A DNA stretch of 64,000 bases, from positions 186,001 to 250,000 of the forward strand of contig NZ_FNUR01000002.1 in assembly GCF_900108105.1 (NCBI RefSeq). The letters are read 5' to 3'. Each line of letters starts with the position of its first letter. Position 1 is the first letter of the stretch. Origin of the DNA: Butyrivibrio sp. Su6. Its GTDB lineage: Bacteria > Bacillota > Clostridia > Lachnospirales > Lachnospiraceae. Below, one piece after another: positions 44,206 through 52,435 of this stretch. Made by a program: the position numbers and the translations under genes. A model generated the notes under the pieces. That model ran no database searches. It was not told where the DNA came from and saw only the letters and a program-made list of their open reading frames with translations.

Positions 44206-44583
44206 ATGTTTTTTATTATGGGAATCACAGATGGCAGGAAAGACTTTAACTTTAATCAGCTGATCACCTGTTCCATCTGCGGGAAATATGGACGTTTCAA
44301 CGTGTTTATGACATATACAGTGCTGTCTCTTTTCTTTATACCGACTTTCAAGTGGAACAGACATTACTATGTGCAGACTAGCTGCTGCGGAACTGTTTAT
44401 GAGCTTGATCCGGAGATTGGTAAGATGATTGCCAGGGGTGAGGAGATAGAGATACTGCCAAGCCATCTGACTCAGGTAAGCAGTGGAAGAGGATTTACTA
44501 CTGGCTATAAGAGATGCAGGCAGTGCGGATACGAGACAACTGAGGATTTTGATTTTTGCCCGAAATGTGGAACGAGGTTTTGA
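44206..44583 (+). CDS. Zinc-ribbon protein
   Basis: 125 aa. Two Cys pairs near the N-terminus (LITCSICGKYG) and a C-terminal zinc ribbon CRQCGYETTEDFDFCPKCGTR. One hydrophobic stretch (TYTVLSLFFIP). Precedes mazG closely; function unknown. Confidence 0.8.
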   Translation: MFFIMGITDGRKDFNFNQLITCSICGKYGRFNVFMTYTVLSLFFIPTFKWNRHYYVQTSCCGTVYELDPEIGKMIARGEEIEILPSHLTQVSSGRGFTTGYKRCRQCGYETTEDFDFCPKCGTRF

Positions 44584-44587
44584 TAGA

Positions 44588-45067
44588 ATGACAGAGATAA
44601 GCAGGCTGAAAAGTATAGTAGAGACGCTTCGAAGTGAAAACGGCTGTTCCTGGGATAAGGTGCAGACACATTCCAGCTTGAAAGCTGCGTGCATAGAGGA
44701 AGCAGCGGAAGTTGTTGGAGGAATCAACATTCTCGAAAAGACTGGGGATGCGGCAAACCTAAGGGAAGAGCTTGGGGATCTGCTGTTGCAGGTAATGTTT
44801 CACTCTGTAATCGCAGAGGAAGAGGGGCTATTTACTTTTGAAGATGTTGCAAAGACCATTTCAGATAAGATGGTCAGGAGACATCCGCATGTTTTTGAGG
44901 GCGTGAAATATGCTTCAGAAGAAGAACTTCACGAAGCCTGGGCTGCGATAAAGAAGGAAGAGAAGAAAGGCAGAGAGTGGGAAGCAGATTACCTTGAAGG
45001 GGCTTTCAATGAGGCATCTGAGCTCATTGAAAAAGCTAAGGAGCGTAAGGGGGTTAATAGCAAATGA
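44588..45067 (+). CDS. mazG: MazG nucleotide pyrophosphohydrolase
   Basis: 159 aa from the ATG at 44588. CSWDKVQTHSSLKAACIEEA and EELGDLLLQVMFHS carry the EExxE...ExxD metal-binding helices; RHPHVFEGVKY is the typical MazG segment. It removes non-canonical NTPs and lowers (p)ppGpp in E. coli. Single-domain length. Confidence 0.92.
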   Translation: MTEISRLKSIVETLRSENGCSWDKVQTHSSLKAACIEEAAEVVGGINILEKTGDAANLREELGDLLLQVMFHSVIAEEEGLFTFEDVAKTISDKMVRRHPHVFEGVKYASEEELHEAWAAIKKEEKKGREWEADYLEGAFNEASELIEKAKERKGVNSK

Positions 45068-45083
45068 AGGATGGAAAACTGTA

Positions 45084-45503
45084 ATGGTCATAGCTGTTAG
45101 CGCATGCCTTTTAGGGGAAAACTGCAAATACAACGGTGGGAATAACTACAGCGAGAAGGTCAAGGCTTTCTGTGAAGGGCACGAGGTGATTCCTGTATGT
45201 CCGGAGGTAATGGGAGGTCTTCCTACACCAAGGATTCCGGCTGAGATAGTGAACGGAGTTGTTACCAATAAAGAAGGCAAGATTGTTGATAAAGAGTTCA
45301 GATCCGGAGCAGAGGCAGCCTTTAAGAAGATAATGGATGCCGGTGCTGAAGTTTGTATTCTTCAGTCAAGAAGCCCAAGCTGCGGAGTAAAAGAGGTTTA
45401 CGATGGCTCTTTTACCGGAAAGAAGATCCCAGGCATGGGAGTGTTTGCTCAGATGGTTAGTGAAACATCGATTAAGCTAATTGATGTGGAGGATTTGGAC
45501 TGA
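45084..45503 (+). CDS. DUF523 protein
   Basis: 139 aa. AVSACLLGENCKYNGGNN, CPEVMGGLPTPR, and ILQSRSPSCGVKEVYDGSFT are the DUF523 motifs with conserved Cys. Start at 45084 after AAGGATGG. A deleted copy lies at 34593. Family function unknown; predicted metal- or sulfur-binding from the Cys. Confidence 0.9.
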   Translation: MVIAVSACLLGENCKYNGGNNYSEKVKAFCEGHEVIPVCPEVMGGLPTPRIPAEIVNGVVTNKEGKIVDKEFRSGAEAAFKKIMDAGAEVCILQSRSPSCGVKEVYDGSFTGKKIPGMGVFAQMVSETSIKLIDVEDLD

Positions 45504-45547
45504 TTAAGAGAATGCTAAAGGTGCCAGGATCTCTTTTGTATGATGAG

Positions 45548-46000
45548 TACGGATAAGTTGGTCCATTTAGGACAATCTTATCCGTAAACCAAGAATCAAA
45601 ATCACCAAAAACCTAAAGAGAACAAGGAGCATTACTGCATATTAAATGAAATCCTAGAATGTGCAGTAGTGCTTTCTTTTGAATACTGTATCATTTAAAA
45701 GAACTGTATTCATACAGTAACGTGATTACTGTAATTATCTTGGTTTTCAAAATCCTACAGTAAATGTAAAAAATATTTACTGTAGATCTCTAAATTATCT
45801 TATTCCTGCAGTAGTAAATCTGGCAGGACTAATCAATAAAAGAAAAATAATACTGTATCAATAATATTTTTTGCGTTGGTGCAGTAGTGGGAATAAATAA
45901 TTACTGTACCAGGAGTTAAAATCTCTTTTGTACAGTATAAATAGCAAAAACCTAGAAAAAGTACGGATAAATCGGTTCATAAAAGCCAATCTTATCCGTA
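45548..46000 (+). repeat. Array of inverted-repeat units, families B and C
   Basis: Six family-B units: TACTG(T/C)A, exactly 22 bases, T(A/G)CAGTA, at 45633, 45684, 45727, 45778, 45851 and 45902. They are flanked by two family-C units: TACGGATAA, exactly 21 bases, TTATCCGTA at 45548 and 45962. Inner sequences differ between units. The 45504-46109 gap has no gene. Confidence 0.85.
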
Positions 46001-46109
46001 ATCCGCAATCCCCAAAAGATTGAACACTAGTTCGCGGATGAAGAGGCCTTTTTTGGACACCTGTTATGGCAGAATAGGATTATCAAAAAAGGAATGGAGA
46101 TTGTGAATT

Positions 46110-46454
46110 ATGAAAAGAATAATATTAAGTGTTTTAGTAGCAGTAATGATGATGGTAACGGCAGTGGGAATGTCATCTATATCAGTAGAGGCAGCAGGTA
46201 AGAAGACAACAACCAGTTATTCATCAAGTAAGAAGAGTTCTAAGAAGAAAACAACAAGCAGCAAGAGCGCGTCCAAGAAGAGAAGTTCAAAGTCATCAAA
46301 GAAATCCTATGATTCTTACGATGTGCACAGTTACAAATCAGCCCAGGACTTCGCTGATGATAAGTACGAAGAGTTTTATGATTACGAAGATGACTATGAA
46401 GATGAAGACGAAGCTTATGATGCAGCAGAAGATTACTGGAACGATAACTATTGA
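46110..46454 (+). CDS. Small secreted Ser/Lys-rich protein
   Basis: 114 aa. Signal peptide with cleavage near VEAAG, then a basic Ser/Lys/Thr-rich region and an acidic Asp/Glu/Tyr tail (DDYEDEDEAYDAAEDYW). Low-complexity and charge-segregated; no enzyme motif. Starts after AATGGAG. Confidence 0.75.
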   Translation: MKRIILSVLVAVMMMVTAVGMSSISVEAAGKKTTTSYSSSKKSSKKKTTSSKSASKKRSSKSSKKSYDSYDVHSYKSAQDFADDKYEEFYDYEDDYEDEDEAYDAAEDYWNDNY

Positions 46455-46459
46455 TGCGT

Positions 46460-46551
46460 GGCTGAGAGGAAAAGGAAACAGCAAAGCTGATGATGGCCAT
46501 GTGATTGTGGATGTCAGGCGTCAGGATGAGTTTGGCGGAATCATCGGCTGA
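46460..46551 (+). pseudogene. Possible rhodanese-domain remnant
   Basis: A reading frame ends HVIVDVRRQDEFGGIIG then stop, matching the opening strand and turn of rhodanese domains (normally continuing HIPGA). No start of its own and no Cys active site follow. Confidence 0.35.
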
Positions 46552-46634
46552 ACCGGAGAGGTTGTTACAGAGGAGACGAATAAATAATTTCTTATAGGAG
46601 CTGCTTTAGGAGTGAGGTTCGACAAAATAAAAGA

Positions 46635-46673
46635 GTAAATATCGGCAAAAAATATAATATTACCGATATTTAC
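46635..46673 (+). promoter_or_regulatory. Inverted repeat over a TATAAT, probable AbiE operator
   Basis: GTAAATATCGG (46635-46645) and CCGATATTTAC (46663-46673) are exact inverse complements 17 bases apart. A perfect TATAAT lies between them at 46653-46658. No clear -35 was seen. AbiEi antitoxins repress their own operon by binding inverted repeats, so this is the likely site. Confidence 0.75.
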
Positions 46674-46749
46674 TTGAATTCATTCTATGTACAGAGTATA
46701 TTTAAGTAAAAGTAGGAATAAAAACATTTTTTACCGAGGATTACTTAAA

Positions 46750-47292
46750 ATGATTATGTCATATGAAGAAGCAATAAAAGAATACGGCTCAGATTATAAA
46801 CTCAAGAAGGCCATAGATTCAGGCAATGTTTTTAAAATTGAAAATGGGATATATTCAAGTCGAAAGTACAATAATGAGCTGGAAGTTATATTGAAAAAAT
46901 ATCCAAAAGCCATACTTGCAGGAGAATATGCTTTCTATATTCATGGTCTTACAGATGTTATACCAGAGAAATATTTTCTCGCGACATCTTCCAAAGCTGC
47001 TCGGATTACAGATAAGAGAGTGGAGCAGCTATATGTGCGTCAGGATCTTTTACCACTTGGAGTACAGGAAATAGAAAAGAATGGAGTTGTTGTAAGGATA
47101 TATGATAAAGAACGCATGCTCATCGAACTTCTTCGGAATAAGAATTCTATGCCTTATGACATCTATAAAGAGATTCTGTTAAATTATAGGGGAATAATAG
47201 GTGACCTTGAAATATGGCGGATCCAGGAGTATGCCGAAATATTCCCAAAAAGCAAAATGATTTCCAAAGCCCTGGATGAGGAGGTAATGTAA
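46750..47292 (+). CDS. abiEi: AbiEi-type antitoxin
   Basis: 180 aa from the ATG at 46750 (GAGGA nine bases upstream; the ATG at 46687 has no site). The N-terminal winged HTH (SYEEAIKEYGSDYKLKKAID) is followed by the AbiEi region (AILAGEYAFYIHGLTDVIPE, VVVRIYDKERMLIELLRN). In type IV systems it represses the operon and neutralises AbiEii without forming a stable complex. Confidence 0.9.
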   Translation: MIMSYEEAIKEYGSDYKLKKAIDSGNVFKIENGIYSSRKYNNELEVILKKYPKAILAGEYAFYIHGLTDVIPEKYFLATSSKAARITDKRVEQLYVRQDLLPLGVQEIEKNGVVVRIYDKERMLIELLRNKNSMPYDIYKEILLNYRGIIGDLEIWRIQEYAEIFPKSKMISKALDEEVM

Positions 47293-47293
47293 A

Positions 47294-48100
47294 TTGAATA
47301 TAAATGAAATGATAGATATATACATGGAAGATGGTTTGACAAGAGAGCTTGCCGCAGCAAGAGTCTGTCAGGATGTTGTTTTGAAGGCTATATCGATTGG
47401 ACCGCTAAACAGGAATGTTACAATAAAAGGTGGTGTTGTCATGCGTAGTATTACGAACAATAACAGGCGAGCAACACGTGACATAGATCTGGACTTTATC
47501 CATTATTCTATTTCTGATGAATCCATAAGACTGTTTGTAGAGAAATTAAACTGCATAGATGGGCTCAATATTGCAATCACCAGCGATATCAAAGAACTAA
47601 AGCATCAGGATTATCATGGAAAAAGTATAGAAGTATTGATCACTGATGAATCCGGAAGCAGCATCAGTAGCAAAATCGACATTGGGGTACATAAGGATCT
47701 GGACGTTGAACAGGAAGAGTACTGCTTTGATGTTTGTATGGATGAAAACGGGGCGAGCCTGTTGAAAAACACAGTTGAACAGTCTTTTACAGAGAAATTG
47801 CGTTCTCTTCTGATATTTGGCAGTAATAGCCGAAGATACAAGGATATTTATGACATGTATTATCAAAAGACAGTTGCTAAAAGAGATAAGCTTTTAAACT
47901 TGATTGACCACTATATTCTTTCTGACCCTGGAATGAGAGAAAACACGATGGGAGAAATTATTACTCGAGTGTCAAATACATTTAGAGATAAGCAATATCT
48001 GAAAAGAGTTGATAGCTCAAGGCAACGCTGGGTGGATGACGATATAAACGAAATAGCAGATGCCATTGTAAAATATCTGTCTGATTTTAATGTTTTGTAA
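47294..48100 (+). CDS. abiEii: AbiEii-type nucleotidyltransferase toxin
   Basis: 268 aa from a TTG at 47294 with AGGAGG nine bases upstream; an ATG at 47309 is the alternative. TIKGGVVMRSI and RATRDIDLDFIHYS are the nucleotidyltransferase G-S/DxD motifs; KLRSLLIFGSNSRRYKDIYD is the AbiEii second motif. AbiEii toxins modify target RNA with nucleotides. Both genes look complete. Confidence 0.92.
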   Translation: MNINEMIDIYMEDGLTRELAAARVCQDVVLKAISIGPLNRNVTIKGGVVMRSITNNNRRATRDIDLDFIHYSISDESIRLFVEKLNCIDGLNIAITSDIKELKHQDYHGKSIEVLITDESGSSISSKIDIGVHKDLDVEQEEYCFDVCMDENGASLLKNTVEQSFTEKLRSLLIFGSNSRRYKDIYDMYYQKTVAKRDKLLNLIDHYILSDPGMRENTMGEIITRVSNTFRDKQYLKRVDSSRQRWVDDDINEIADAIVKYLSDFNVL

Positions 48101-48284
48101 TAATCGGTTAATAGCTATAAAATATGAGGGCAGCTCATCTTCTGGCTTTTTTCTTTTGCTGACCTTGGAATTAATTCTGATATAACCCCAGACTATCACC
48201 GGCTATAGGAAAATACATACGCAGAATAAGCGCTATTGTGCCTATAATGGTAACAAAAAATGATTGTTTCCGTGGAGGGCAAAA

Positions 48285-48764
48285 ATGGTCAATGAAAAGG
48301 TAAAAGAGTTTCTTATATCCAATAACCTTGGTGACAGGCTTACAGAACATACAGAAACGATTGATACAGTTGAACATGCTGCACAGCAGATAGGCTGTAC
48401 CGAACCGGAGATTGCAAAGACATTGTCTTTTGTAGTAGATGAAAAGCCTGTAATTGTGGTAATGGCAGGCGATGGTAAGGTTAACAGTTCTAAGTTCAAA
48501 TCGCTATTTCACACTAAGCCACACATGATTCCCAGGGATCAGGTAGAGAGTATCACGGGATTCCAGCCAGGCGGAGTCTGTCCTTTTGCTGTGGCTAATA
48601 ACATCCCTATCTGGCTTGATGTATCCATGAAGAGATTTGAATATGTCCACCCTGCAGGAGGTAATGAGTTCACTTCTGTCAAAGTGACACCTTCAGAACT
48701 TGAAGCTGTTACCGGAGCCGAGGGCTGGTGCGATGTATGTAAAGGATGGGAAGAAGACGAGTAA
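48285..48764 (+). CDS. ybaK: YbaK/EbsC aminoacyl-tRNA deacylase
   Basis: 159 aa from the ATG at 48285 (GGAGGG five bases upstream). VEHAAQQIGCTEPEIAKTLS, VVMAGDGKVNSSKFKSLF, and TGFQPGGVCPFAV are YbaK motifs. It hydrolyses mischarged Cys-tRNA(Pro) in characterised species. A terminator-like element lies upstream at 48126-48158. Confidence 0.88.
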   Translation: MVNEKVKEFLISNNLGDRLTEHTETIDTVEHAAQQIGCTEPEIAKTLSFVVDEKPVIVVMAGDGKVNSSKFKSLFHTKPHMIPRDQVESITGFQPGGVCPFAVANNIPIWLDVSMKRFEYVHPAGGNEFTSVKVTPSELEAVTGAEGWCDVCKGWEEDE

Positions 48765-48832
48765 AGAAAAATAGAGCAATTACTACTGAAATTTCATATA
48801 ATGGTTAAAAAGGGGTGTTTAAAGGAGGGATT

Positions 48833-49204
48833 ATGAGGTTTATAGGAAATGTTATCTGGATATTATGCGGAGGGCTTCTTAGTGCCCTGGGATGGTGGTT
48901 TGTAGGGCTGCTCTGGTGTTGCACAGTTGTTGGGATTCCTGTGGGACTTCAGTGCTTTAAGCTGTCCTCAATATCACTGAATCCTTTCGGAAAAGAGGTT
49001 GTGGATGAAGGCGGAGCGGTATCTCTGCTTCTTAATATTCTTTGGATCTGCCTCTCCGGAATTGAACTTGCAATTGCAAATGCAATTATTGGATGTATTT
49101 TATGTGTCACCATTATTGGAATTCCTTTTGGTAAGCAATTCTTTAAGATTGCGAGAGTAGCTCTTTTCCCATTTGGGGCAAAGGTTGTTAGGGTTCATTA
49201 TTAA
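48833..49204 (+). CDS. YccF-domain membrane protein
   Basis: 123 aa from the ATG at 48833 (GGAGGG). Two copies of the YccF pattern: LWCCTVVGIPVGLQCFKLSS and ILCVTIIGIPFGKQFFKIA, each with a membrane helix. Function not known. Confidence 0.9.
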   Translation: MRFIGNVIWILCGGLLSALGWWFVGLLWCCTVVGIPVGLQCFKLSSISLNPFGKEVVDEGGAVSLLLNILWICLSGIELAIANAIIGCILCVTIIGIPFGKQFFKIARVALFPFGAKVVRVHY

Positions 49205-49290
49205 TGGTCAATTGAAATGAAAAAACATATTGACAGCAAGTTGTCAGATAATTATACTAACAACTAATAATTTTCAGAAAGAGAGCAGCT

Positions 49291-49386
49291 ATGATTAAGA
49301 GTATCCTCGTCAATTCTAATATGGTCAATAACGAATCCGTGAAATACAATCAGGGATCTGTTTTTGATATGCATGATGAGGAATAG
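49291..49386 (+). CDS. 31-codon small ORF
   Basis: MIKSILVNSNMVNNESVKYN, ending HDEE. GAGAG precedes the ATG and a terminator follows at 49427. Possibly a small gene or a truncated 5' end; not recognised. Confidence 0.25.
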   Translation: MIKSILVNSNMVNNESVKYNQGSVFDMHDEE

Positions 49387-49426
49387 TTACAATAGAGCAT
49401 AGCTGTATTGTAATTATGATATGTGA

Positions 49427-49462
49427 GCCTCATCAGACAAGTCGTTTGATGGGGCATTTTTT
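49427..49462 (+). terminator. Intrinsic terminator
   Basis: GCCTCATCA / TGATGGGGC stem (one GU pair), then ATTTTTT. Confidence 0.85.
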
Positions 49463-49495
49463 AGCAGAGGCACATATAGAAAGAAGAGGTGGAAA

Positions 49496-50044
49496 ATGGT
49501 TTTTGAAGAAAAAGAGTATATGCTCGGGGAAAAGAAAATATTGCTTCGAAGCGCTAAGCCGGAGGAGGCGCAGCTTTTGGTTGATTATCTGAAAACTGTT
49601 TGCGGAGAAACAAGGTTTCTTCTCTGCGACCCTGATGAAGTAAAGTACACGGCTGAGTCTGAGGTAGAGTTTATCAATGCCAAGAATTCATCTGAGGATT
49701 CCATGCTGATACTTGCTTTTGTTGATGGAGAATATGCGGGCAACTGTTCATTTCAGCCTATAGGAAGCAGACGCAGGGCCAAGCATCGTGTAGATATCGG
49801 AATTGCTCTTTATCAGAAGTACACTGGATTTGGGCTGGGACGTCTCATGCTGGAGCAGCTTCTTTTTACAATAAAAGAGCTGGGATATGAGCAGGCAGAA
49901 CTTACGGTAGTTGGTGGTAATGACAGGGCATATCACCTCTATGAGAGCCTTGGCTTTAAGGAGTGCGGAAGGATACCGAAGGCAAACAAGTACCAGGACG
50001 GTACTTATGCAGATGATATTCATATGGTTAAGAAACTGCAATAA
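49496..50044 (+). CDS. GNAT acetyltransferase
   Basis: 182 aa. FVDGEYAGNCSFQPI, the acetyl-CoA loop YQKYTGFGLGRLMLEQLL, and NDRAYHLYESLGFKECG are the GNAT motifs. Resembles RimI/YjcF-type N-acetyltransferases; substrate unknown. Confidence 0.9.
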   Translation: MVFEEKEYMLGEKKILLRSAKPEEAQLLVDYLKTVCGETRFLLCDPDEVKYTAESEVEFINAKNSSEDSMLILAFVDGEYAGNCSFQPIGSRRRAKHRVDIGIALYQKYTGFGLGRLMLEQLLFTIKELGYEQAELTVVGGNDRAYHLYESLGFKECGRIPKANKYQDGTYADDIHMVKKLQ

Positions 50045-50083
50045 TTCAAGATAAGCAGATATCCGGGAAAGTGAGGAGCAGTA

Positions 50084-50587
50084 ATGGAACTTCGAAGAAT
50101 TAACACTGACGATGCCAGATCACAATGGGAATACACAACGGAGCTACCTACCGATGAGAACGGGTTAACTAATCCATATCACGGCGTTTCATATGATGAA
50201 TATATAGCAAATGTACTTCCGACTCTCATATCTTATGAGCATCCTGTAAATATGCCAGACTGGTTTGTACCTGAAACTTATTACTACTTATGGAACGAAG
50301 GAAAGCTGGTTGGAGAGTTTCGTATCAGACATCATCTTACAGATACTCTTAGGAACGGCGCGGGACATATTGGTTACAGCATCAAGAGGGATGAAAGAGG
50401 AAAAGGGTATGGTACAGCCGGCTTAAAGCTTACTCTTTCCGAGGCCAATAAGATTATCCCCGAGGATGAGATTTACCTTCGCGTCAATAAAGACAACATC
50501 GCATCTCAAAAGGTAATGCTGAATAATGGGGCATACAGAGCAGGTGAAGACGAGGATCATTATTTTATGAGGATAAAAAAGTACTAA
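50084..50587 (+). CDS. GNAT acetyltransferase
   Basis: 167 aa. GKLVGEFRIRHHL, then GYSIKRDERGKGYGTAGLKL (acetyl-CoA loop) and VNKDNIASQKVMLNNGAYR. Like other YncF/RimJ-style GNATs. Substrate unknown. 39 bases after the previous GNAT. Confidence 0.9.
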   Translation: MELRRINTDDARSQWEYTTELPTDENGLTNPYHGVSYDEYIANVLPTLISYEHPVNMPDWFVPETYYYLWNEGKLVGEFRIRHHLTDTLRNGAGHIGYSIKRDERGKGYGTAGLKLTLSEANKIIPEDEIYLRVNKDNIASQKVMLNNGAYRAGEDEDHYFMRIKKY

Positions 50588-50633
50588 TTTAAAGAGATAG
50601 CTGGTGTAAAACTGCCACTATCCAGTATGTTTC

Positions 50634-50970
50634 AAATAGTGGCAGTTCAAATTGCGGTCGTAGTTCTGCCTATATCACGAGTAATGTAGATGTGGGCAGT
50701 TGATTATTCGGGATGATTTCTGCCTATATTTTGAGTGCTATTGATATAGGCAGTTGAAATTTGAATTGAAATTCTGCCTCTTTTGAGATATATGTGATAT
50801 AGGCAGGATATTTAAGGCCAAAAGAACTGCCTTATTTGAGGTATATGTGATATAGGCAGAATATCTAAGGCCAAAAGAACTGCCTTATTTGAGATATATG
50901 TGATATAGGCAGAATATCTAAGGTCAAAAGAACTGCCTATATATGTGAATAGTGCGATAGAGGCAGAAAG
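50634..50970 (+). repeat. Tandem inverted-repeat array, family A (seven left arms)
   Basis: Left arms (AGGCAG, with TGGCAG and GGGCAG at the first two) start at 50640, 50694, 50748, 50801, 50854, 50907 and 50961. The first six have a 20-base centre before CTGCCT; the last lacks a right arm. Centres at 50801, 50854 and 50907 are nearly identical, so units have also duplicated. Same family as 43325-43591. Confidence 0.88.
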
Positions 50971-51070
50971 ACAGGCTTGATCTGATACCCGAATGGTAGA
51001 TAGAATAATTTGGGGATAATCGGTTATAAAAAGTTTTCAGATGCTTTAACACAAGGAGTTACAAAAAGAG

Positions 51071-51412
51071 ATGAATATACAGATCTGGGGCACCAAAAAG
51101 TGCAATGATACAAAGAAAGCGGAACGCTTCTTCAAAGAGCGCAATATAAAGTTTCAGTTCATAGACCTGAAGGAAAAAGAAATGAGCAAGGGTGAGCTGA
51201 ACTCTGTTGTCAGCGCTGTTGGAAGTGTCATGGAGATGGTCAATACTGAAGCCAAGGATAAAGACACTGTAGCTCTGATCCAGTATATTGCTGATGAGGA
51301 CAAGTTCGACAAGCTTCTGGAAAATCAGCAGATCATCAAGACACCTGTGGTCAGAAACGGCAAGCAGGCAACTCTTGGCTACCAGCCGGATGTTTGGAAG
51401 AAGTGGCAATAA
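51071..51412 (+). CDS. ArsC/Spx-family protein
   Basis: 113 aa. IWGTKKCNDTKKAERFFKER holds one CxxxK redox-type Cys; TPVVRNGKQATLGYQPDVWK is the typical end. Fits the arsenate-reductase-like/Spx family, though the Spx CXXC is absent. Role unclear. Confidence 0.85.
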   Translation: MNIQIWGTKKCNDTKKAERFFKERNIKFQFIDLKEKEMSKGELNSVVSAVGSVMEMVNTEAKDKDTVALIQYIADEDKFDKLLENQQIIKTPVVRNGKQATLGYQPDVWKKWQ

Positions 51413-51467
51413 TAGACAGGCGTCACAGAAACTTAGTTTTGCAAATATAAGATAGGAGGCATAAATC

Positions 51468-51821
51468 ATGGTAAAAGTTTATTGTTATTCTAAATGCACT
51501 ACTTGCAAGAAGGCGCTGAAATGGCTTGATGACAATAGCATTAAATACGAGAGCCTTGATATAAAGGGGCAACATCCTGACCGTGATACGATAAAGAAAC
51601 TCAATGCTAAAAGTGGACTTCCTTTGAAAAAGTTTTTTAACACCAGCGGACAGCTGTATAGAGAAATGGAACTGTCAAAAAAGCTTCCTAATATGAGTGA
51701 TGACGAGATGCTTGATCTGCTGGCATCAGATGGGATGCTTGTAAAAAGACCATTGCTGGTCACAGATAAGAGAGTGCTTGCTGGATTTAAAGAGGCTGAT
51801 TGGGAAGAGGCTTGCTTATAA
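51468..51821 (+). CDS. ArsC/Spx-family protein with CxxC
   Basis: 117 aa. VYCYSKCTTCKKALKWLDD holds a CTTC motif; LPLKKFFNTSGQLYREM and LVKRPLLVTDKRVLAGF follow the ArsC family. Paralogue of the preceding gene. GGAGG upstream. Confidence 0.88.
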   Translation: MVKVYCYSKCTTCKKALKWLDDNSIKYESLDIKGQHPDRDTIKKLNAKSGLPLKKFFNTSGQLYREMELSKKLPNMSDDEMLDLLASDGMLVKRPLLVTDKRVLAGFKEADWEEACL

Positions 51822-51828
51822 TCATGTA

Positions 51829-52012
51829 ATGAAAGAACACATGATAGGACAGTATGACGAGTTGAGAAAGAAAAAATCTCGCAGAAACAGTAAGCTATAA
51901 GGATGATAAAGGAAGATAAGTACCAGTAGATTGACAGATGAGGATAATGATCCGAGACTGGCCTATGAGAAGATAGTTGACTCTTTTGATTTAAGTGAGG
52001 ATAGTGAGTAAT
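51829..52012 (+). other. Small coding-like fragments before the deformylase
   Basis: Two short frames with stops: MKEHMIGQYDELRKKKSRRN (51829) and one ending RLAYEKIVDSFDLSEDSE just before the deformylase. They may be remnants of one small gene broken by a stop and a missing start. Confidence 0.3.
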
Positions 52013-52421
52013 GGTAAAAAAGATAGTGAGAGATCCAATGTTTTTGCGACAAAAGTCAGAGCCGGCAACAGAGGCTGACAAGCAGGTTATTGTCGATCTT
52101 CTTGATACACTGAGAGCCAACCAGGAGCGTTGCGTTGGCATGGCAGCCAACATGATTGGTGTGAAGAAAAGAATAATCGTAGTTGCCATGGGACCTTTTC
52201 ATTTTGCGATGGTTAACCCTGTTATTACTAAGAAAACCGGAGAATATCAGACAGAAGAGAGCTGCCTTTCCCTTGAAGGAGTAAGGCCCTGCACCAGGTA
52301 TAAAGAGATCGAGGTGGATTACCTTGACCAGGATTTCAAGCCACAGCACGGGAAGTACAAGGATTTTACTGCCCAGATAATCCAGCATGAGATCGACCAC
52401 TTTGAGGGAATATTGATTTGA
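52011..52421 (+). CDS. Peptide deformylase-like protein
   Basis: 136 aa. CVGMAANMIG stands for motif I (GxGxAAxQ), EESCLSLEG for motif II with the metal Cys, and IIQHEIDHFEGIL for motif III (HEIDH). The usual motif-I Gln is Met, and EGCLS is ESCLS. It may be a deformylase of the less-studied variant class or have changed activity. About 30 residues shorter than E. coli Def. Confidence 0.85.
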   Translation: MVKKIVRDPMFLRQKSEPATEADKQVIVDLLDTLRANQERCVGMAANMIGVKKRIIVVAMGPFHFAMVNPVITKKTGEYQTEESCLSLEGVRPCTRYKEIEVDYLDQDFKPQHGKYKDFTAQIIQHEIDHFEGILI

Positions 52422-52435
52422 AATTAAAAATTTTT

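Noticed and set aside
50634..50970. CRISPR array
   Set aside because: Same reasons as the first array; several centres are near-identical, which spacers rarely are.
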